DNA of 64,000 nucleotides, taken from Polytrichum commune (Eukaryota > Streptophyta > Polytrichopsida > Polytrichales > Polytrichaceae). A program made the translations under genes and the position numbers. Below the pieces are notes generated by a model. That model was not told where the DNA came from. It made no database searches and was given only the letters and a program-made list of their open reading frames with translations. Of the stretch, positions 34,739 to 46,901 are shown in pieces. Position 1 is the stretch's first letter. Each line of letters begins with the position of its first letter. Where the stretch lies: the NCBI GenBank assembly GCA_950295325.1, contig OX485806.1:12152001-12216000 (forward strand), given 5' to 3'.

Positions 34739-37112
34739 AATTATCTAGTCAGTGCATGTTACTATTTGGAGTTATGCAATGCTAAATCGATTTATCGAGA
34801 ACGTAGCATTTTACCAAGCAAAGCAGTCAACGTTCTATAATGTCCGCACAACCTATTGAACTACTGTAGACCCCCAAGCATTCATGCACCTGTAGGGGAG
34901 AAAATTAAAGAAGCAGGGATCCACAAACGAAGGGCTGCAAGGGTACATCAGATCTCAAAGAAGCAAAACCAGGTAACAGAGCAGGGAGGGAGCCGTTCAG
35001 AGCAAGCGGAGACGGAGCGACGTCGGAGGAAGAGCGAAGCACCAGGGACAGGTGGAGGACAGAGAGCAGTGACAGCTCATCAAGACGCGGGGCAGCGGGT
35101 AGGAAAGGAGACCCGGGTAATGAACCCCTGGGCCGGGTACTTAAGAGCAACCAGAGAAGACTGAAGGCCGGCCGGATAGCGAAGGGGGCATTAAGTTAGG
35201 GTTACGGCCTATTAAGCCGCGGACAACCTATTAGTGAGAACCCCTGGTGATTAGTAGGTGACGGCTAATTTTGAGTAAACTTATTAGTGACTCCTTACAC
35301 TAGTAGGCTGGGAGCCACTTAGTAGAGTAGCTAAATAGAAGTAGTAAACACTTAGGATAGAGGTAGATGGAAGGACCTAACCGAGGGGGATGAAATCCCT
35401 TCGGATGAACATAACTACCCATTTCTTTTAAATGAACTCATGCAATGTGAATGAATGGATGGGTGCAATGCGGATGAATGGTTGAAGGAGGGTTGTAACT
35501 ACCCAGGCACATCTAGGCGGTTAGAACATGGCCGCATGTACTTAATGAGTATATCTATTTAAAGCACGTACCAGTCTAATTATAGATCTGACCGAGCCGA
35601 ATTTAGACTGTAAGAATATACATGGCTAAAATTAGTAAATTCAGACATTTAAAGGCCTAACCGCCACATCTTAAAATCCTTTGGATTCAAAGCCTATATA
35701 AAGGGGCCACTTAGGGCACCTAAGACACCTCATTCAACGCAAGCAACTCGAGGTGGCGGACTAGAAGACCGGTGGCCTACGGACTTTAAAGGATTGAAAT
35801 ATATCCTCGCAGAGTTAAAGGATTGAAATACATCCTCGCGGAGTTTAAAGGATTGAAATAATATCCTCGGAGGCGTTTGAACTTAAAGGATTGAAATATT
35901 ATCCTCGGAGGCGTTTGAACTTAAAGGTTTGAAATATTATCCTCGGAGGCGTTGAGGCCCATGAGTGACTGGAGGCCCTTGAGATTGGAGGCCGCGAGTT
36001 TAGAAAACATTAAGGATCGAAAGATCCTCGGCATTCGAGATTCAAAGAATTGAAGAATCCTTGCACTCGAAGACTTGGAAGGATTCGGAAAGTCCTCAAA
36101 AACTTGGAGAATGGGCAAATAGGAGAATTTGAAGGTGTACGGCCGTAAAACAATACCCAAGCCTAGTTTCGTTTGGAGAAGTTTGAAAACCGAATGTGGG
36201 TTAAAATAGCAAAAAGAGAAGGACCTCTTTGAGAAATTACGTTTCGAACTTGGAGGATACATTTTCGGAATCGGAGCAATTTCATCTAAAGTTAGCTTGG
36301 AATCGGAGAATCGTAAGTTAAAGAGTACACGGTACTTTACTCGGTGGAGATATCGGTTTCACCATCAAGAGGAGGACCGAAAGGAGATGGCCGTCGATTA
36401 GGCCACATCAACTACAATCCAAGTTGTCATCTCTAAACACATCTTGTCATTCAAATGAACTTGAAATGATTACGTAGGAATTCCTAAAGATCTCCAAAGA
36501 AACTCTAAAATGATGATTTAGGGATTACAAAGGAAAGAACTTGAGTAACCATAGGGCAAGCATTTGGAATGAAAGATTTCATGCATATGAATGTGGACTC
36601 TAGGAATTAAGTATCGGAAGAAAATCTTATGAATATACTTTAGTGAAGGAGTATGTTTGGACTTTCAAGGAATTGTAACCTTATCATAAGTACATATTCT
36701 TAAATGAATTAAGAATCTTTTACGATCATTCAAACCATGAAAGATATTGTATGTATGAACGATGTTCTCCCTAAAACACTTAACCTTGACATTAGGGTTT
36801 TGGGGAACATAAACTTAAAGACTTGGACACTTTATCCTTAAAGATTTATAAAGGGCATTAAAATTATGTATCACAAAATTAAGATTATATGAGTGCAAAC
36901 ACCTTCACCAGAAATGGAAAACCTAATGAAGGTCTAATTTTGGTGGGAGTAACTTCCATGTAAACCGGTCAGCATCGGGTTACACCGTCTAAGTTTGCTG
37001 AGGGTTTGAAGGTGACCTCGACAACTACTCTCGTTAGCAAAATTTGAACTCACGAGTAAGCCATTATTGCATTGCGTAACTCCAAATAGTAGCATGCACT
37101 AATTGGGATAAT
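34739..37112. mobile_element. ~2.4 kb element bounded by inverted repeats
   Basis: The left arm at 34739-34792 and the right arm at 37062-37112 are reverse complements with few mismatches. The shared core is GTGCATG(T/C)TACTATTTGGAG, then TTA(T/C)GCAATGC. No transposase is recognisable. The inside has a moderately GC-rich part (34.9-35.2 kb) and the mini-hairpin array at 35.8-36.1 kb. The true ends and target duplication were not resolved, so the superfamily is undetermined. Confidence 0.5.
35786..35957 (+). repeat. minisatellite of mini-hairpin units
   Basis: Five tandem units are built on AAAGGATTGAAATAT-ATCCTCG. Two are about 30 bp, and the later ones are about 38-40 bp with an added GGCGTTTGAACTT. 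Each unit contains the self-complementary pair GGAT/ATCC. Just downstream a perfect stem GGATC-GAAA-GATCC occurs at about 36013-36026. Related GAATT/AATCC words follow to about 36110. Confidence 0.65.
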
Positions 37113-38890
37113 CAACGTATTTGACTTCGTTTGCAAGGGGGTGCTAACCTAGTTGTGGGTGAGGGGCTGATCACACAGGTCAGTTATGACACTATTTGTC
37201 GGCATCTCCGGCTGCAATAGTGTGAGAAGTGGTGGGCCATCGTCTATTTCTCAACATAATCCCCAACAATTTCACGTTTGGAACTGGACAAATTTTTTGG
37301 TGTGATCGGGGCACGAGACTTGAAGTTTGTGCCATGCCATTGTGCGAAGAATCTTTTGAGAGGGATCTAACTAATTATTCCACCAAGCAAAAAGTTTCTT
37401 CGGGTGTCTAGAACACTTGTAGCATATGGCCCCACAGTATCCTAAGGTCCTTTAGGATAACATATCCTTCTCTTGATACTCTTCGAACAAGGGCCCATGA
37501 CCAGGGCTGATTTTTCACAAAGTTTTTGCCCCTCCACGTCCAAAAACCTTGAATTGAAAGGCAAAAAAAATTGCAACCCGTCCCAAAGCCGGTAGTTTCT
37601 AAACCAACATGTCCTTGGAAAGGTTAAAGAAAAAACAACCCGTCCCAAAACTGGTTTGAAAATGAAAGTACCCGTCCCGCAAGAGGTATCAATAAGTCTC
37701 TTATGACGTTGGTAAAAAATTAGGAAAAAAAAACAAAAAAACCCGAAAGATGTCGACATGTGACTGGTTGCACTTGGAAACAATAGGATCTTGACAAATT
37801 ATGCCTTCAATGTTTGTCAATTATTTGTCTTTTGATGTCGATTCTCATCTTTCCAGTACACCCCATTCTAAAATTTGTGGTTGATGAATTAATGTATGCA
37901 GGTGAATCAAGCACTTCAAGATTGATATTTTGATTGTGTATTAGTGGTTTGATTGCATTATGCTTATATTCACATGTCATATATGACATAATGTAACTGA
38001 TATTTGTACCATTTCTTTTATTTGAAAAATTTATCAAACAAATTGTTATTTTTAGAACCCGTCCAAAGTGAATTTGACACATCCAAAAACCGGTTCATTT
38101 TCTAAGAACCCGTCCACTGGATTTTTTTATTTTTTTATGTTTTTTAATGAACATGTCCCTGGACATGTTAGGTACCTTGTGAAAAATCACCACTGCCCAT
38201 GCCATGACCATTGACTGTCCATTGAATTGTCAAATTTTATAGTCACATTCATCATTGGAACGTGTGCCTTTCACGAACACTTCCAACTTCTCGTACCAAT
38301 TTGGCGGTCAGGTCAACAAGTTGAGGAAATCATTATGTTAGCATTAAACTTATTGAACGAGGAAGGTTGTCATTTAGAAACGGGATGATCTCCAACCAAA
38401 GTGTAGGTTCCATCGTACTTTATAGAGTGGTTGTATATATATGGGAGGCCATTTTTGAAGTTCACATGTGTTTAGAATGACCATTTTGTGTGTCGACTCA
38501 AGTGTTAATGAATAGGAGGATGTCTTGTTCCAAAACGCATGTCGTGTATTTCAAACTCTGCAAATGAGTCATGCAATGGATATATGGAAGTTGTCCCAAA
38601 AGTTGATTTGTCATCATGCAGTTCCACAAGTGAAACTAGACACTTGATTCAAGGTTGTCCAAGTTGATGTTGCCCTAAAATGATGTGATCCATGCTGAAA
38701 TACACATGACCAATTGCTAAATTCCCTCCCTCATTGTTTGAAAACAAGTGGCGGTCCCACTTCGCTTTATACAAGGTCACCAAAAACAAAGGTGACCATG
38801 TCATAAAATGAACGAGAAAGTGATATGAAGTCTTTTATATATATATATAGATGAATAATTTATGGCGGTCACTTGGATTTTGCGGCAAGA
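37113..38890. other. gene-free stretch
   Basis: No exon is recognised. The CACTATT/AATAGTG pair at about 37190-37224 can form a stem around a GC-rich loop. ACCCGTCC words recur between 37575 and 38115. A TCTTGACAAATTATG stretch near 37790 resembles 23900. Confidence 0.4.
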
Positions 38891-38897
38891 CAACTTA

Positions 38898-39440
38898 GGA
38901 CCACTTCACACACAAGTCTGAAGGCTCGTGACCATTTCAACCTAAGAGCTCTCATTGGTTGAAAGGGCGGAGACCGTCCAAGTTCACTTTACACACGAAG
39001 GTGAAGGCCTAAAGGCCCAAAGAAGACTTCATGGATGAAAAGTCTACGTGGAGTCCTACATGGTGGACTTGGGATGAGGTTTCATGGTCTCCCGGAATTT
39101 TAATTCCGTGAGACCATGGTTTTTTTAATATTTTTCCAACGTGGCATATTTTAAGACATATTGCAAGGCATAATCCAAGACAGACAACACACCACCAAGT
39201 AATTTTCTCAAATTGATAGAGTTTGAGACATATTATATTAAACCAAATCCTCCCGTCATTTTCTGCCAACAAAATATGCAACGGTCCTTCAACATGGTCC
39301 ATTCTCACTTCACACTATGCTTAAGGGCCCATGACTAAATAAAACGGCTTTCCCAACACCCATGGTACGGCCTTTGGATGAGAGTTAAGGGTCCTCACCA
39401 TTATAAAGTCACGGCTCTTGGCTCACGTGTGAAGTGGCCC
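38898..39440. mobile_element. Harbinger-like MITE, 543 bp
   Basis: The left end is GGACCACTTCACACACAAG and the right end, reverse-complemented, is GGGCCACTTCACACGTGAG. The element is flanked by TTA on both sides (38895-38897, 39441-39443). It is the long version of the 31935-32251 element, with about 270 bp extra starting at the near-perfect palindrome of 39081-39118. Non-coding. Confidence 0.7.
39081..39118. repeat. near-perfect 17 bp-arm palindrome
   Basis: CATGGTCTCCCGGAATT and AATTCCGTGAGACCATG are reverse complements with one mismatch and a loop of a few T. A related half-site ACCATGGTCTCCCGG is at about 31576. Confidence 0.7.
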
Positions 39441-39689
39441 TTAGACAAGTCATCTCAACCAAAAATTGAAGTTGATTGTCAAGAGAAAAGAACTATGTAT
39501 ATAAATGCTAAAAATGCACTTTTAACAATTCATTATTTTATATTTTTAGTTTTGGTATTTTAGTATATTTTATTCGTTAAAAAATGTGTGTCCTGGTCTA
39601 AGTGTACTTTAAAATATATTTAACTGCAACCATGGCTAAAAAAAAACCTTTCATGTGGTCATGGCTTCAGACTACCTACCAGAGCCCAA

Positions 39690-40060
39690 CATTTTCCTTT
39701 CTAATTGCACCCATACCCAGACCATGCCCATCAGCAGCGACCTATGCCCACCCATGCCCACCCATAGCATGACATGTGTGCACCCATGCCCACCCATGCC
39801 CACACATAGCATGACATGTGCCCACCCATGCCCACCCATGCTATTCAAATTGCGCCCATGTATTCAAAAATTATGTAATGTGTATTGTGTAATTGTGTAA
39901 TTGTGCCCCACCATACCCACCCATGAACAATAATATCGCAACTATGCCCACCCATGCCCACCCATGAACAATAATAGCGCAGCCATGGCCACCCATGCCC
40001 GCCCATGAACAATAATATTGCACCCATGCCCACCCAAAACCCATGGGCATGGGTATGGGC
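39690..40060 (+). repeat. CCCATGCCCA minisatellite
   Basis: Short units of CCCACCCATGCC-type sequence recur throughout, in two blocks. One is interspersed with TAGCATGACATGTG and the other with GAACAATAATATCG/TAGCGC. ORFs across it on both strands are repeat translations. Confidence 0.75.
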
Positions 40061-40211
40061 GCCCAATGTAGGGCTCTGCTACCTACCATCACCACAAGAT
40101 ATACCATGAGACCATGAGACTAGGACCATAGGACTATGTTGTTGTTTTTTCTCATGACTTTTGGTCACGTGTTTAGAACGACCCCTGATATATGGGGGGG
40201 AGAGGGAGTTA

Positions 40212-40422
40212 TTGTGTACGAGCGGACCTCTCATGCATCCAACATAAAAACCTAAAATAGTATGTAGTTCAAAGGTTACTTTTCCTTGGTTGATTTGGCA
40301 CCAAAATTAGTTCTAAAAACCCCGAATTTGGCTGCTCAACATTATTTGACATGAATAGGCAACAAACTTACAGAGGGTCAAGTTTTTATGTCAGATGGAT
40401 GAGAGGTACGCTTGTATACGGC
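40212..40422. mobile_element. small MITE, copy of the 7156-7368 family
   Basis: The left end is TTGTGTACGAGCGGACCTCT and the right end around GAGAGGTACGCTTGTATACGG is its inverted partner. The inside is collinear with 7156-7580, including the TTTGGCAC, ACAAACTTA(C)AGAGGGTCAAGT and GATGGATGAGAGGTAC blocks. Confidence 0.6.
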
Positions 40423-42435
40423 AATTGCCTCTATCTTAATATACATGTGCTTCACATTTAAAGGAAGTCCCACCAACCACATAGAAGAATGCACATACAT
40501 TTATTGCATTAAATATCACTGTGGATCTAATGTTACATACACTTTTATACTCCGTACTATCAACCTCCTAAATGTCACTCCTTCTCTTATATCCCCAAAC
40601 CCTAGGGAGTATATGTTTACATTATAAATCTCACTCCTTGTTATCATGTTTTCCTCCCATATACTCATGGATTTTGACATTGAAGTAATTTGCCAAAGAA
40701 TTCAAACCACGTGCTCGCACGCATCATGTTGTTATTATTGCACTATTGACTATATGTTATTCTAGAACATCACATGCTACACTAGTTCTTTTTTTCATGG
40801 ATCCGTGTTAACACTATGAAACTCCTTAATATCACATGCACTTTCGTCACCACAAGCATAGTATTACGTAATTTAGAGTTTACTTCAATTTACGTAAGGC
40901 CATCTACTCAGAAGACAACATCAACACCAACCTTCCAGAGGTCATACCAAAAAAGAAAAGAAGAGAAGAAAAAAGATTTTATGTGCTTCATTCTTACTTC
41001 AAACAATCTTGATAGTAATCAAAACATAACAATCGTGATAAAAAAAAAAAAAAAAAAAAATTCTTACTTTATGGACTTTTTCCATACTAGGTTCTCATAC
41101 AAAATTAGTTTCAAAATACAATTTTTTTCCAAAGTTGAAGTGCACTCCACAAGACTAGAAAATGAGTCAGCTTGGAACAAAATAGCCACACATGAATGTG
41201 CCTTTTTGCATGAATACTATGTTAAAGCTATATGACAACAATAAAGAATCTTGGTGGCAATATGTACACTGATATGTGCAATTAGGTTGCCCCACACCAA
41301 TTTATTAACATTTCATATTATTTAGACTACTTTTGACCACAATATCAAAATACAATTGGTACTTTATTATATTTTATTATTGCTTCATAAATATTTAAAC
41401 CAAATAACATGTGTGATATGGTTTTGACCCAATAACATTTGCATGGGTAAAGAGACAACCTATTCATGAAGACAACCTATTCGTGAAGACAACCTATTCG
41501 TGAAAGGAACCTACTTGCACTATGTATGAGTGTCAAGACCAAGTTATACAATATGAAAGTTGTAGACATGGAATCTTCATATCATGCATCTGTGCAATTA
41601 GAGAATGTTGTAAGCATTAAGGAACCTTGAGAAACATTGTGAACATATCTCTTCAATACAAATGTTCTTTTCATACTTATGTGTCTTCATTGTGATTACT
41701 AAATGACAATTCCATTGAAATAAGCCATTCACTTGAAAAACCTTGATAGTGCAACATTTGGGGCCAAAATATCATATTACCAATAATATGACATTTGGAT
41801 AATACAACACTTTCTTACATGGCCTATCATGTATGAATAAAAAGGGAGAACAATAGTACATCAAGACACTTACTCCTAACCAATAAGGAACAACATTGGA
41901 AACATAAAAAAAATTAGCTTAAACAATGCTTGGATTTACAAGTCGTTTATTCGCATAAATTTGGGTTTACAAATTATTCGAGATGGAGGGGAAAGATGTC
42001 CATTATTCACAAAAGAGAAAGAGAAAGATGTAAGTTATTTGAAGCTCTCCAAGGTAGATATGCTTAATTCAGTGTCTAACCTTAAATGGACACCTACCAT
42101 GACTTCCATAAGTAATGCAACACCCTTTACAAATATAAAAAATGGACATTATCTCATAAACAAGAAAATCTTACATCATGTGATGCCAACACAATCTAAA
42201 TAAAGTATATAGATAACCTCATGTCAATTTTCATGGTGATCGGACTCACATGTTGATAGTAAATGGTGAAAACATGAATTTGGGGTGTTGCATTACTATT
42301 GACACTTTCGACATTATTATGTTCCGAGACGCATGAACCACTTTCAATGACATTGAAAACATTGCTAAGCATACTGGAAAACGTAGTTTATTTGTCGCTC
42401 ATTTTGTATCAATAATATGTAACATGGCTAGTATT
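40423..42435. other. gene-free stretch
   Basis: It is AT-rich with no recognised exon. An A homopolymer of about 22 lies at 41040-41060, without a recognisable retroelement body beside it. A short GACAACCTATTCRTGAA tandem (about 41455-41505) is present. Confidence 0.5.
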
Positions 42436-42439
42436 TGGT

Positions 42440-43330
42440 GAATCATCCTTTTGCCTTCAACAATGCTTGCACTCTATTGGGCATTGTTTTCACCAACTTC
42501 TGTACGACTTCCACCTCAACGTTGTTCCATTCCTCTCATAGCTTCTTCCAAATGTCAAACTTGCTAATGGCGAGGTCTTGATGAAGTCGGAGGCCCTCAC
42601 CCATTTCATTCCAAAAGTATTCGATAGGATTCATGTCCGGATTGTGGACTCCATGGCAATATTGTGATTGTTGACATGTTGATATATTTTGGATCATATC
42701 TTTGTTGGAACACCCACTTCTCTGTTTTTTTCCTCTCGAAATTCACAACTAACATGCTTAGGTTGTTTTGTGAGATGTTATGACAATGCTCACTATTTGT
42801 TTTTCCTTCAGTTTTGGTCAACTCCCCGATGCCCTCCCAACTCATGCAACCCCAAATCATATTACTTCCTCCTATGTGCTTCAAATTGTTACTAACCAAA
42901 CTATTGCTTAGGGATTCCCCATGCCTCTTCAAACACCACTCCTAACTATCATACCGTCAATAAATTATGACTTTCCTCCACTACTCCTCCATCCAATCCT
43001 TATGCTCTTTTGCCCATTCAAACCTTAATTGTTGTGACAATCCGAATGAGAGGTTTTCTTCTTCTTAAGTGCAAACTATAATCCTTGGGGCTTTAATGCT
43101 CTTCTTATCGTGTTAAGGGATTGTGATATTTGAAACCTTTGAGAATAATCCTCTAACATTTTATTGCAACACGTTGCTCTTTTGTTTGCACCAATCCTGC
43201 CAAGTAACGATCATCCCTCTCAATGAGAATGTGTGGGACGCCTTGACCTTCGTTTATCCTCCAATTTCCTTGTAGATCCGTAATTGTCGCAACCTTGCTA
43301 GTGCCCTTTAATTCATCTTGACCGCTTTAC
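42440..43330 (-). pseudogene. Tc1-like transposase, heavily decayed
   Basis: On the minus strand, the pieces follow Tc1-like transposase order. The N-terminal part has an SRRP-like linker and a SLNTIRRAL-type helix (about 43130-43260). It is followed by an EWAKEHKDW segment (about 43000-43030). Next come GGSNMIWGCMSWEGIG and FQQRYDPKYI (42932-42606). The C-terminal part has FDIWKKL and VVQKLVKTMPNRVQALLKAK (about 42440-42580). Stops and frame changes interrupt it, and the second catalytic Asp position reads QRYD instead of the usual QDND. The sequence is distinct from the Tc1-like element at 49.3 kb. Terminal repeats were not found. Confidence 0.75.
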
Positions 43331-44694
43331 AACTCTAGCAAATGTCATGAGCGCTAATCTGCACATACCACACATGTACATGGTTAACTCCCTATATTGC
43401 AAACCTCCAAGCCCATGGCTTGGTAACCAACCTTCCTACACATGCATTTGGGATTCTCCCCTTAGTAGGTAGCCAATGGTTAGATGTGGACTTCCATGGA
43501 TGGAAGTCCAATCTTAAGTTGATCATCGCGTTGCCGGAGCAACACTACAACAATCCGAACCATAATTGCCAAGTATGCTTCAAGGGGGGTAGGTCAGCAA
43601 CGTCGCCTCACCCTTATAAGCCTCTAGGACTTTAGGCAAGGCCCCTACCCACCGTCAAGTAACATTTTTGTTTCTCTCCTAAGAGTTGGAGCCAAGTAGA
43701 CATTTCCCCTTAGCCGTTGGGGCAGGGAGCCCCCAACAACTTCATACCTTCATAACTTCGTTGTATGATCTCTGCTTATATCAAGCGACCACTTCATCGA
43801 CATCTACGCTATGCGTAGATGCCGATAGACTCCTCACTTGCACATTCAAGCAAGTATTGAGGAAGTTATGGTTGTTCTAACTTTGGCGGTCCCGGGTGCC
43901 ACTCCTAGGTTATTGTTGTCTTAGGGCGTTGTCCCTAGGCAACATCCCACTCAAATTGCCATATCTCCTAGCTCACACCTATGATTGGGGAGTTCTTGAG
44001 CATTATAGAATCCAGACGCCATAAGCTACTCAATGCTCATGGCCTTGTCTTAGTGACTCATAGTCGTTGTGGGTGGGAGGCGTTCTCAACGCCCAAGGCC
44101 CTCACCCACATTTGGAGCAATTGGGCCCTCTCACCTATGGCACCACAAGTCCCGGGGGTCACTCCGGGGTCCCCCTTGTGCCCATGGTGTTGCGGGCACT
44201 CATGGAGAGGTGCGCGACAATAACGTTTAATGATGCAACTTACTGTTGATGGTGTTGTTGTTAGTTTCATGGCTATTATACGACAACTTTAACATTCAAT
44301 ATGGAAGGCAATAACATGTGCACAAGTTTCTAAGGAAACAATAATCATGGTGGAAGAGGAAATTAAACCAAGGACCTCGTGAATGCAAAACAAACGTGTT
44401 AACCAATGAGTTTTTCCATACTATAATGTGGAATACTCCTGTAATTCAACAAATTTGAAGAGTTCCAAAGACAATGTAATACCCCAAACTCATGTTTTTA
44501 CCATTTTACTGATGGCATGTGAGTATGATCACCATGGAATCTAATGTGAGGTTATCTACACACTTTATTTAGACCGTGTTGACACCACACGACGTAAGAT
44601 TATCCCAATTATGAGACAATGTCAGTTTTGTATGTTTGTAAAAGGTTGCATTTACTTTTGGAAGTCACTGTATGCATATGAGCTCCAAAATTTA
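43331..44694. other. gene-free stretch, unidentified
   Basis: This stretch is somewhat GC-richer than its neighbours between 43.4 and 44.25 kb and has ORFs of 60-80 codons on both strands, none recognised. It could be a non-autonomous retroelement, but no terminal structure was found. Confidence 0.35.
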
Positions 44695-44869
44695 CGAGGA
44701 AAGTGGCTATGGCCTCAATTTGGATTTGCTAACCATCTCATACTAATTCTACGTTTCATATCCTAGGAGAAGTGGGCTACTTAGTCAAGGAAAATGAACC
44801 ATTTCAAACTCATCTATTATTACAAGATTTTAAAAAGCTCATATTTCAATTTTATTGGATGGCGCTCTT

Positions 44870-45152
44870 CATAGATGGCTCTGGCTCAGATTACCATGAA
44901 TTTTGCGCTATGTCGACCCCTCCTAGATTCTGGACGCAGCCAATCTACATAGCGTCTCGCGGAGTTTTGAAATGGCATAAAAGTGCGCGGAAGACATTAT
45001 AGGGTTTGGTTGTGACACAGAGAAGGAAGGCAATCGAAGCTGTGGAAATTTCTTACGGACGCCGTGCATTTGGATCGCTTCTATCAAGGAGCGTCAAGTT
45101 CCATCCCTCTTCAATTCCAACTGATTCCTTTCATAGATTCTGCTCACAGCAA
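44870..45152 (+). promoter_or_regulatory. promoter and 5' UTR exon of CMC2
   Basis: This is collinear with the promoter and leader exon of the tri-snRNP 27K gene at 13600-13890 (opposite strand). GACCCCTCCTAGATT is at 44915-44929, and GGATCGCTTCTATCAA followed by GAGCGTCAAGTTCCATC is at 45072-45105. A strong donor AAGTAAGT follows CACAGC, with the exon ending at about 45152. The start of transcription is inferred only from this alignment. A 100 bp dispersed repeat (44695-44795) abuts it upstream. Confidence 0.6.
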
Positions 45153-46788
45153 GTAAGTAAATTGCCTCTCTTCCTGTGCGTTCATAGTCATGGTCGTTCA
45201 TGTGCTTGCTGGGGCTTGGTTTATGGTATTTCTGAAATACTGGGGGCGGATTTTGGGATCCGATGGATATGTTTAAATGCGTCCTGAAACTATTTCAATG
45301 TCGGTGGTCTGGTAGAATGATCCTTGAGGAAAGCTTCAAACTTAAGAGTAGTGTGGGAGCATGGCATTTTGGGGGGTTAGGGTTTAGTGGAGGAATTCCA
45401 AGAACTGAAATAAGGAGGGGTTGAGGTTGCGGGTGCCTGAGCTGTTTCCACTTCTGAATGCTAACGAGCCTCACATGTTAATCTAAGTCACAAAATCAAT
45501 CTAAATGTGTTATACAGACTTTGGCATGGACCGTGGTCTTTACTTAGATTGGCCAGCTCGTTCAATTCACTTGTCCATGGTAAGGGTCTCGAATGAAAGA
45601 TGCAGTTTCTTTAGGTCCTTCTAGGCTAGTAAGTTGAGGTGTCGTAATTTGCTCAAACGCTCTGGTGCGACAGAGTAGAGGTGTTTCATGTGATTCTGTT
45701 TGCTTAGGGGTTTGATAGTCCTGAGTTAGGTGGCCATCAAGCGAACGGGCAGGTTGTTTTCAGTCTTATGTGCTGAAATTGGCATTCAGAATCAAAGCTT
45801 TAATAGACTCCATGCCGCACATGAGATCCATCCGCTTATGTACTTTGGCATTCAAAATCAATGCAATGGTAGGCTTCCTGCTGCGTATGTGATTTATACA
45901 CTATGCACACTATCTCCTCCTTTTAATATGCGTATGGCAGCATTTGGAACCTTTGGTTATGTTTCCCTATGGCTATCCTTTGTGACGGAACATGCTGTTT
46001 GGGTAATGCCTCTCAGGCTAATGAGTGATGAGTAACTGGCTCCAACATTTTCGTGCCAGAGAGTAGACGTGCTTCATGTCGTTCTATCATATTTGTTTAG
46101 AGTTTGACAATCCTGAGTTAGGTGGCCTTTGGCTGAACTGGTATAGATTACCATCCTGTTAAGAACTGTTGCTGAGGTGCACAGTATAGAATTATGTCTT
46201 AGCACCTAGTTTTGATTTCGTCTGTTAGCTACTATGAATTTGTGGTTGTAATTTTTTATGATGAATGGTAGTTTGCTTGGTTACCATGTCAAACAAAGGA
46301 TTGAAATTTCAGAACCCTAAACCTTTGGATCGTATAGAAAGCTTTGCAGTTCGCAAAGACATATGACTTATGTGATGAGGAGGGCTAGAACACGTTTGAC
46401 ATGTTCAGGGTTGAAGATCTGTTTATCTTCATCTCCACCAAATGCAGTTGTCTTGTAAAGTTCACCAACTGATATGGAACTTTAACCATGTGCATTGAAG
46501 AGTAGACTTTCACCTAAGGGTCTCATGCTTGGAGGATGGAAGCGATTGTGACAGCAAGGATTGATATATGATAAGTAGCACAGTAGGGAGGGCAGTATCT
46601 AGAGAATGATCATTATCAGTAAAATAACTCTATCATCCCTTTTTAAGAGTCAATCTATTTGCACAAAGTGTAGTATTATAGTATATAATTTTTTTTTGGA
46701 ACATTGCATTATTTCTTCACAACTGTTATCAATATGCTTTGAAAATCTGGACGGGGCGCTAATGAGTTTACTTCTTGTGAGTGTGCAG
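45153..46788 (+). other. leader intron of CMC2
   Basis: The intron runs from the donor at 45153 to an acceptor before the ATG at 46902, probably the TGTGCAG ending at 46788. The part at 45650-46140 contains two related units (TTTGATAGTCCTGAGTTAGGTGGCC and TTTGACAATCCTGAGTTAGG). It aligns with the repeats in the leader intron of the tri-snRNP 27K gene. Confidence 0.55.
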
Positions 46789-46901
46789 CAATGTTCTGTC
46801 TCAATACAGACATCTGATTCAGGGTTTGGATTGAAGGCAAGGGAGAGGAGCCAACAAATTGATGAAGGGAGATTATACATCTGGGCTGTGATTTGCTCCA
46901 A

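Noticed and set aside
35786-35957. CRISPR-like array
   Set aside because: The units are directly adjacent with no unique spacers, lie in a plant nuclear context and there are no cas genes. It is a minisatellite.
39655-40107. ORFs rich in Pro/His/Cys or Gly/Trp repeats
   Set aside because: They are translations of the CCCATGCCCA minisatellite.
40816-41235. 139-codon ORF
   Set aside because: It runs through an A homopolymer (poly-Lys) and AT-rich sequence without a recognisable domain.
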